A stretch of DNA of 64,000 nt, taken from the NCBI GenBank assembly GCA_028554755.1, contig JAPTOF010000020.1, forward strand, positions 5,957,001 to 6,021,000, in the 5' to 3' direction. The stretch comes from Cordia subcordata. Its lineage: Eukaryota > Streptophyta > Magnoliopsida > Boraginales > Cordiaceae. A program made the position numbers and the translations under genes. Under the pieces are notes generated by a model, which had not been told where the DNA came from, ran no database searches, and saw nothing but the letters and a program-made list of their open reading frames with translations. This document shows, in pieces, positions 57,225-64,000 of this stretch (the first letter of the stretch is position 1; each line of letters begins with the position of its first letter).

Positions 57225-59180
57225 GGAATATTCTTAGGTTATTCCACAAAGAGCAAAGCATATAGGGTATATAATAAGAGAACTCTTGTTGTAGAAGAAT
57301 CAATACATGTTACATTTGATGAGACTTATCCATTTGAGCCGAGAAAGAAAATTAATGATGTAGGTTATCTTTTGGAAAAGACAACGCTTGAAGATCCAAC
57401 TCCAAAAGACAAAGAAAAACTAACAAAGCAAGAAGAAGAACTTCAAGAAAGGAGGTCTCAAGCAAATGAGGAAATCAAACATTGCTCAAACAAAGATGAT
57501 GAAACAAAAGAACCTCATGAAGATCTACCAAAGAGTTGGAAGTTTGTGAGAAACCATCCTCAAGATCTTGTTCTCGGTAATCCAAATGAAGGTGTAAGAA
57601 CTAGGCGTAATATTAGCACTTTTTGTGAGCATCATGCATTTATTTCTCATATTGAACCCAAAAATGTAAAAGAAGCTCTACTAGATGAAAATTGGATAAT
57701 GGCAATGCAAGAAGAACTCAATCAATTTGAGAGAAATAAAGTTTGGAAGCTAGTTGAAAGACCTAAAGATAGACCGGTAATTGAAACCAAATAGGTATTC
57801 AGAAACAAACTAGATGAAGCCGGAATAGTGACTAGGAATAAGGCTAGACTAGTTGCACAAGGATACAATCAAGAAGAAGGAATTGATTATGATGAAACTT
57901 ATGCTCCTGTAGCTAGACTTGAATCCATTCGTATGTTACTTGCATTTGCATGTCACATGGACTTTAAACTTTATCAAATGGATGTGAAAAGTGCATTTTT
58001 AAATGGATTCATTGAAGAAGAAGTTTATGTTGAACAACTCCCCGGTTTTGAAGATTCATGTTTTCCTAATTATGTTTTTAAACTAGAAAAGGCTTTATAT
58101 GGCTTAAAGCAAGCTCCTAGAGCTTGGTATGAAACACTTAGTGGATTTTTGGTTGAAAACAATTTCAAAAGAGGAAAACTTGATTCAACCCTATTTATCA
58201 AAAGAAAAGACAATGACATTCTACTTGTCCAAATCTATGTAGATGATATAATTTTTGGTGCTACTAATGTTTTCTTGTGTGAGAATTTTTCAAAGTACAT
58301 GCACAAGGAGTTCGAGATGAGCATAATGGGAAAATTAACTTTCTTCCTCGAACTCCAAATCAAACAAGCAAAAGAGGGGATCTTCGTAAATCAAGCCAAA
58401 TACACCAAGGAAATCATCAAGAAATTTGGACTTGAAGATGCAAAGGAGATTGGAACTCCCATGAGTCCCTCAACAAAGCTAGATAAAGATGAGAAATGTA
58501 AATCAGTAGACGAGAAGAAATATAGAGGTATGATCGGCAGCCTATTATATTTAACTGCCTCTAGACCTGATATCATGTTCTCAGTGTGCTTATGTGCTAG
58601 ATTTCAATCCAATCCTAAGGAAATTCACTTGACAGCTGTAAAAAGAATAATTAGATATCTTAAGGGAACAATTAATTTAAGGCTTTGGTATGCTAAAGGA
58701 ACGTCATTTGATCTATGTGGTTTTTCTGATGCGGACTATGCTGGTTGTAAAGTAGATCGTAAGAGCACTAGTGGAACATGCCAATTCCTAGGACATTCCT
58801 TAGTATCTTGGTCTTGTAGGAAACAAAATAGCGTTGCCATTTCTACCACCGAAGCTGAATATATTGCAACTGGTAGTTGTGTGGCACAAATATTATGGAT
58901 GAAACAAAATTTACTTGATTATGGATTGAAGTATGATCATATTCCTATATATTGTGATAATACTAGTGCAATTAATCTTACTAAGAACCCAATTCAACAC
59001 TCAAGAACTAAGCATATTGAGATTAGACACCATTTCATTAGAGATCATGTACAAAAAGGTGATATAATTCTTGAATTTGTTGATACTTTACATCAAGTTG
59101 CTGATATTTTCACTAAACCTTTGCATGAGGATCAATTTTGCAAGATTAGGAGAGAAATTGGAATGATAAAATGTGGTTAA
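57225..59180 (+). pseudogene. Linker, reverse transcriptase and RNase H of the Sirevirus-like Copia
   Basis: An acidic linker (57372 on) leads to NWIMAMQEELNQFERNKVWK and a TAG at 57792 where relatives have Trp (ETK*VFRNKLDE). From 57795 the frame is open to 59180: ARLVAQGYNQEEGIDYDETY, LYQMDVKSAFLNG, QIYVDDIIFG (RT catalytic YVDD) and GMIGSLLYLTASRPDIMFSV. RNase H follows with GFSDADYAGC, TEAEYIATG, YCDNTSAINL and RTKHIEIRHHFIRDHV. It ends ADIFTKPLHEDQFCKIRREI. Apart from one stop the domain set is complete. Confidence 0.9.
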
Positions 59181-59242
59181 ATGGCATATATATCTGTTTA
59201 TGTGGCTTGGGTATGAAAAATAATAAATTTGTGCACCTTCTG

Positions 59243-59372
59243 ACCCAGCCAGTCGACCGGCGACTAATGCCTTAGGCGTCCGGCTAAAACACAACTTTTT
59301 AATATGCTCTCTGATCCTGCCGGTTGACCCAGCCGGTCGACTCTCGCGATCAGCTGGTCGACCGACTGAACG
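59243..59372 (+). repeat. GTCGAC-containing hairpin repeats between pol and the 3' ORF
   Basis: Imperfect copies of the AGCCGGTCGACCGGCT palindrome and of GGCGTCCGGC, the same modules that occur in the LTRs (53398-53570). Confidence 0.7.
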
Positions 59373-59574
59373 CTGACAGGGTTAAAAATTGGGGGTTTTC
59401 ACCCCAAATTCACTACATTCTATCAAATTTTTTTACCCTAGCCAAAACTCTCTAAAACCCATCTCAAATTCTTCAATTTTCAACCGTTTTCTTCCAAATT
59501 TCTTCCTAAAATTTGCTTGCCTACTTCAAAAACAAAGCTTTCACCGATTATTCTTACAAAAACAACGCGAAATC

Positions 59575-60963
59575 ATGGTGAATCTGAGAGGAAAAAGTCA
59601 AGCACGTGGGAGAAAAGGAAAAAGGCCAAGAACTCAATCTCCTCCACCACCACCACCTCCGGCATCCAAGATTCAAGGCAAGCAATCAATTTTATACGAT
59701 AAATATATCGTGGACTCTGACTTTGCTGGCACCGATATCTTGCCACTATTTGATAGATGGTCTGCGTTTCTACATTTGCATTGTGATGTGCAAGATAAAT
59801 TAGTAATTGAGTTTTATGAAAATCTCAAGATACATTGTAGAAGGCCAAAACTTGAATTATCTTCTACAGTCTGTGGGGTAAATTTTGTGCTTAACGAGGT
59901 CACTTTACATGAAATATTTCATATACCTGTTGATGGGGAAGGCCACTACAATAGTCAAGGATGGCCAGAAGGAATTAAGGGAACTGCCACCTCGGGTGAA
60001 GTCATAAAATATATGTGGGAGAAAGTAGGGCCTAAGGATCCAAATTTGATTCTTCCATTATTGAGAGATGTTGATGTTAATACGAGACTTGCTCTTAAAA
60101 TCATGAGTGAAGTAATTCTCTCTAGAAATATCAATGATGGCAAAATTCTAATCATGGATGCTTATATCCTTTATAGCCTTAGGGAGAAAAAGGAGATAGC
60201 TTTACCTTTCCTACTCCTTCAACATATGTTACATATTAGTGGAAAGGATGGAGGAAAAACGACCACTCCTGGTTATGGTATGGCCTTAATGCATATTTTC
60301 TCTCATTTCAATATATCTTCAAATACTCCATATAAAGTGTTTGCTTGGAATTTTGATATGTTGTATATGAACTTCATGGGCATTTATTGGTACAATATGG
60401 AGCCCATAAATAGAGAGACCTTCAAAAGTTTGTCCCATAGCACTCAAGCTGCAATTAGGAATAGGACTAAGAAGGGGACTACTTTCACCGACCCTGTCTT
60501 TGGCACCACAGCACAAAACCTTGATGACATACTTGGTGGGGTAGATATCACCCTTGAAGAAGATGAAGGGCCGAAAATTGAGGGTAATCCCGACATAGGC
60601 ATACCAGGAACCACACCCATGGTTGTTAGTACCTCTGAAGAAGAGGAAAATACTGAGGAAGCAACTCTTAGGCGAGTGTTGAGAGAATGTAGGGAGCAAG
60701 TGCACATTGATGAGCTACGCCGAAGAGAAATTCGTCATGGTGCTGGTTCTAGTTCGATGGGATAACAGGAAGACCCTTATTTGATGGCTCAGATTTTGTC
60801 CCAATTACAGGCTTTAAACACTGGTATGGGCAAAATGAGGGCCATCATGACAAGCCAATGGGACGAGCTCACTATTTGGAGGCAACATATTGATTCAAAA
60901 GTGGCTGCTATGAAATCAGACATGAGAGACTACTTCAAGGATCATCATGATCGCGCACCCTGA
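59575..60963 (+). pseudogene. Extra 3' ORF of the Sirevirus-like Copia
   Basis: From the first ATG (59575, MVNLRGKSQARGRKGKRP) 396 codons are open to TAA 60763. The same frame then continues about 65 codons to 60963 (MAQILSQLQALNTGMGKMRA), so it was once about 460 codons. The start is basic and Pro-rich (SPPPPPPPA). A central region of about 300 residues (FDRWSAFLHLHCDVQDKLVI, EFYENLKIH, VNFVLNEVTLHEIFHIP) resembles the 'putative plant transposon protein' domain. The tail is acidic (TSEEEENTEEATLRRVL). I see no signal peptide or transmembrane span, so it does not look like a retroviral-type envelope. Function unknown. Confidence 0.65.
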
Positions 60964-61429
60964 TTTTCTTCTTTTTTGAAAAAACATTCTTCATTCCACT
61001 TGAAAACAATTTTTAGTTTTAGTTGATCTTTACAATCTTGACTTTGGTTACCAAGTTATTTCTTTTATACATTTCTTTTCTTGCCTTTATATTGATTTTG
61101 ATGAAGCCAAAGGGGGAGAAGTTATGGTGCGGTATTTATGCTTTGGTGATATATGCCTTGGTGAATGGTATTGTCTATTTGCAATAGTTTAAATGGTGGA
61201 TGCATAAGCTCTGTTTGGAGAAGTAAATGGTGAATGGTATGCTTTGTTGATATGTTTACTTGTTCTTGCAAATGAGTTTGTGTTTTCCTGTTTGTCTTTG
61301 CAAATGAGTTTAAATTTGATAGTCAAAGCATTTTCTCAAAAATGCACTTTTTAAAGAAATTCATATATTAAGGGGGAGTACTTTTGTCTCGTATCTTAAA
61401 AATTTTGTCATCATCAAAAAGGGGGAGAT
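60964..61429 (+). other. 3' untranslated region with three purine tracts
   Basis: AAAGGGGGAGAA (about 61109), AAGGGGGAGTA (61370) and AAAAAGGGGGAGAT (61416-61429). The last directly abuts the 3' LTR and is the functional polypurine tract. Confidence 0.8.
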
Positions 61430-62715
61430 TGTTAGCTAAATATTCATTATTGATTTTGATGATGAAAATATATATATATGCATTATTTGACTAAATAGTT
61501 TCTTGTGAAAATGAGATGACATCAATATGAAGCTTTGAAAGATATGAAGATGTGCAAAAAGCCTTATTTGAAGGGAGAAAAGATGAGAAGGCATAAGGAG
61601 GAGAAGAGAAGCCATAAGGGGTACCGGATTTGTTTTTCTTCTTGCTCTTTTTGTGAAATGCCTATATATTGTGTTGACTTGGCTCAAAATCTTTTTCTTA
61701 GTCATAGCAAAAACATTCAAGTCTTGCACATTTGAAATAACACATGCACAAATGTATTTAAATGCACACATTGAGATAAAATAAGTTTTTGGGGTATTTC
61801 AATTCACAACATGTGTTTATATATTTATTCAAAATGACTTGGAGTTGTGAAAATGCACTTAAATTGTTTTTCTGCAAAAATTCTGGCTTTACTTCACATT
61901 CTGGAGTAGCCGAACCCCCCAGCCAGTCGACCGGCTGACCTGGGTGGTCGCCCGGCCTAAACAGAGAGGTGAAGGGAAAAGTTGGACCCCCTAGCCGGTC
62001 GACCGGCTAAGGCGTCCGGCCTAGTCAGAGAAGGAGACTGAACGGGAGCTTTAATAAATGCATTAACCGTTTATTACCGTTCTGGCCGAAAAAATCACTC
62101 CTTCTTCTCCTACTATATCCCTAACCCCCAAATCTCTTTAAATACTCATTCAATACACTTTCTAATCATCAATTGAAGTGTGCTAAAGTGTTTATCATCA
62201 TTCAATCCATCTTTAAGCCATTCTTGCAATATATTTGAGCTTTCAAGAGCTTATTTATTTTCTTCTTGAAGAAAATCTCAGATTCAATCTTTTCTCATTC
62301 TTGAGTACATACACACTTTGAGAGCTTTAATCTTTGTGAGATTTATTCATTTAAGCTTGTAAAGTGTGAGGAAATCCTATAGAGTAAATCTCTTGGGTTC
62401 TTTGAAGTTAGCCTTCAAACAAGTTGTAAAGAACTTGGTTTGTGCTTCACCAAGTTTTGAAGAAGCATCTTAGTAGAGATCTTTGAAGTCCTAAGGGGAG
62501 ATTCCTTGGGCGGTGGACGTAGGCTTGGCCGAACCACCTTAAAATCGTTTGTTTCTCTTCTCCTTTCATTTCTATTTTTATTCTTCTTACCTTGCTTATC
62601 TTGTGTTTGATATATTGTTTGTTAGAAGTTGTAAATTTTCTGTATATTTTAAAAATGAAAATTAGTATTAATATCTTAATTCACCCCCCTCCCTCTTAAG
62701 ATATTTGCACCCACA
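61430..62715 (+). repeat. 3' LTR of the Sirevirus-like Copia
   Basis: Lacks 33 bp (one of the GTCGAC palindrome units) relative to the 5' LTR but is otherwise nearly the same. Confidence 0.95.
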
Positions 62716-62930
62716 GAGATGTTGTATCATAAGGGATCATATCGGTGCAGAAGATTTCTACCCACGAGAATCCAGCAAATATGATGACCAAGAATGGTTC
62801 CAGTTAGCAAGTTCAAGCATTGCTTGGACTTGGTTGTTATTTGCAGTGTTGAGCATTGAGCCCTTAGAGGCAATTGGCAGTAGGGAAGATGGTGTGTTGA
62901 TTAGAGCGAATACGTGCCAAGGTGGAGATT
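62716..62930 (+). pseudogene. RNase H tail of the Tork-like Copia
   Basis: After the GAGAT duplication, RDVVS continues the RYHVIRD motif broken at 52916. NPANMMTK matches the ADMLTKP-type end of Copia RNase H. Stops are present. The purine tract GGTGGAGAT ends the segment. Confidence 0.8.
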
Positions 62931-63313
62931 TATTGAATATGGCTCGTATTCTTGGACAACAAGAATGACAAATTATCTTGTGTGCATATTACCTTATTTG
63001 CTTGTTATCATAACAATACATAATTAATATGTGTCATTTTCCTTGTAGTATATTGTTTCCTTTTCCTTGTAGAATACTAATTAGGATACTTGTGTACTAT
63101 AAATAGGTGCTAGGATATTGTATTAGGCACCTTAGGGCCACACCCCATAGGGGGTGAGGTGTGAGAGAAATCAGAGTAAGTCTTGTAGTATTCGTGATCA
63201 ATAATAAATTATTCTTTGCTGCCCGTGGACGTAGACTTTAAGGCCAAACCACGTAATTATCTTGTGTCCTTTTTCTTCTCGTATTCTTAGTGTTTGCATG
63301 TTTTTCCCCAACA
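62931..63313 (+). repeat. 3' LTR of the Tork-like Copia
   Basis: 383 bp. It differs from the 5' LTR by scattered changes and a ~24 bp tandem duplication of 'ttttccttgta'-type sequence near 63040. Confidence 0.9.
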
Positions 63314-63318
63314 GTAGA

Positions 63319-63664
63319 GGTCAAGATCCAAAAAGGCACAAGTTCATACGGGTTCTTAGTAAGTAAAGGGTGTTGTTGGCTAACAGGAGGATATAGCTCT
63401 CTGTTGGCTAAGGTGAAGACTAATGCCTTGAGCCAAGTAGTGCCAGATTTAGGAGCTGTGACAAGTAAAACATCACCATATTTGGCTTGAAAATGTTGTT
63501 GGCATGCAATAGGTGCTTGAAGTTGGATGGTTGTGTGCCAAAAACCTTGGTAATTGTATAGATGAGATGTGACCCATCCTCTTTCTCGTGGTAGAGTTGA
63601 ATTGGCTCTCTTCATTTTGTTGTAGGTAATTTGGAGGACAAAAGTTCTCTTTAGGTTTTGCCAT
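63319..63664 (-). pseudogene. SOT5, 5' half of a split sulfotransferase
   Basis: Starts MAKPKENFCPPNYLQQNEES at 63664. A deletion of about 22 nt removes the ECCKDLFS segment and shifts the frame, then LPRERGWVTSHLYNYQGFWH and TAPKSGTTWLKAL (PAPS loop intact) follow to NPYELVPF. Another small indel precedes the Copia junction at 63318. The frameshifts are independent of the insertion, so the gene may have been dead before it was split. Confidence 0.88.
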
Positions 63665-63691
63665 TATTATGAGAGGATAAGGATAACTAGA

Positions 63692-64000
63692 TGTAGAGAA
63701 TATTGGCTACCACACCTAGATAGGGTAATTTTTATGTATATTTAAAGGGTAAAGAGTTTGTGCAAATTACATATTTGACCTCTATATTCAAAACATTATT
63801 ACAGAGGGAATAAATATACTAATATGCCCTCATCAATTTGTTCGAGGGAAACTTGTGGTCAGCTTAGTCTTTAATTCTTGAATCTGCATAAAGCACAAGG
63901 ACTTTGTAAAAAGGTCAGCCAACTGTGAACTTGAAGGAACAACGCAAAACAACCACATCGCCATGAGCAACTTTTTTTTGAATCAAATGAAAATTAATTT
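63692..64000 (-). mobile_element. Edge of another minus-strand Copia
   Basis: An LTR of about 135 bp (63692-63826, TGTAGAGAAT at its left edge) adjoins a purine tract. Then on the minus strand comes the end of RNase H: KKVAHGDVVVLR followed, with a shift, by the QLADLFTK-type ending (about 63985-63860). The element runs out of the window. It lies just upstream of SOT5. Confidence 0.65.

Larger units (their letters stand above)
52922..62715 (+). mobile_element. Sirevirus-like Copia nested in the Tork-like Copia
   Basis: LTRs 52922-54240 (1319 bp) and 61430-62715 (1286 bp) are nearly identical apart from a 33 bp deletion in the right one and scattered changes. GAGAT (52917-52921 and 62716-62720) is a perfect target duplication. 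The primer binding site TGGTATCAGAGC is at 54243-54254. The order is gag, protease, integrase, RT, RNase H, an extra ORF, then several GGGGGAG purine tracts. The long LTR, large gag with two zinc knuckles, extra 3' ORF and repeated purine tracts are Sirevirus traits. It has few lesions (about six stops or shifts), so it is the youngest large insertion here. Confidence 0.93.
47880..63313 (+). mobile_element. Decayed Tork-like Copia inserted in SOT5
   Basis: LTRs 47880-48238 and 62931-63313 flank it. The host gene supplies the 5 bp duplication: GTGGA (47875-47879) and GTAGA (63314-63318), inside the codons for LANKI..LE. A degraded primer site (CTGATATCTGAGC) follows the left LTR and the purine tract GGTGGAGAT precedes the right one. 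Gag and pol run 49098-52916 and resume at 62716-62930, because a second Copia (52922-62715) sits inside RNase H. About ten stops make it inactive. The coding style (KFEIEKFDG gag; FCEDCVFGKQ integrase) is that of the Tork/Tnt1 lineage. Confidence 0.92.

Noticed and set aside
59389..59574. Upstream extension of the Sirevirus-like 3' ORF
   Set aside because: It begins at a TTG codon in untranslated DNA. The first ATG at 59575 starts a more plausible basic N-terminus.

Overview
The window is nuclear DNA of a flowering plant, most likely a eudicot. The evidence is very AT-rich intergenic DNA, plant Copia LTR retrotransposons primed from initiator-Met tRNA (TGGTATCAGAGC), tRNA-derived SINEs, a TRIM element, a nuclear plastid insert of accD, and a cluster of plant cytosolic sulfotransferase (SOT) genes. 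I cannot name the species.

The backbone is a tandem SOT array on the minus strand with five copies. SOT1 (4347-5345) is frameshifted. SOT2 (19731-20753) is the only intact gene. SOT3 (35386-36685) has a SINE in its last coding segment. SOT4 (39377-39802) is a 5' fragment. SOT5 is frameshifted and split by 15.4 kb of nested retrotransposons (63664-63319 and 47874-47218). Flanking DNA was duplicated with the genes, so related units give natural 'empty sites' that define many transposon insertions.

Layout: solo LTR (47-1377); accD fragment (2540-2905); SOT1; a 3.1 kb terminal-inverted-repeat (TIR) element (5452-8529); SINE and AT-rich DNA; a motif-array element (12340-13640); a short minus-strand Copia with an unfamiliar in-frame ORF (14445-17458); satellite-like DNA and a LINE scrap; SOT2; an 11.7 kb TIR DNA transposon (23194-34898) that carries an En/Spm-like transposase relic and a nested Copia; SOT3, SOT4, a TRIM and a Copia fragment; a foldback-in-foldback element (42650-44990); a 1.15 kb TIR element (45212-46361); a SINE; SOT5 interrupted by a decayed Tork-like Copia (47880-63313), which is itself interrupted by a younger Sirevirus-like Copia (52922-62715); and the edge of one more Copia.

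Functionally, only SOT2 looks able to make a working host enzyme, a PAPS-dependent sulfotransferase whose acceptor cannot be read from sequence. Everything else is transposon-derived or decayed. The most unusual items are the 11.7 kb transposon (long TIRs and 8-9 bp target duplication, but an En/Spm-type protein and symmetric palindrome arrays), the short Copia with an unknown in-frame ORF, the extra 3' ORF of the Sirevirus-like element, and the WRKY-box-like arrays in Copia leaders.
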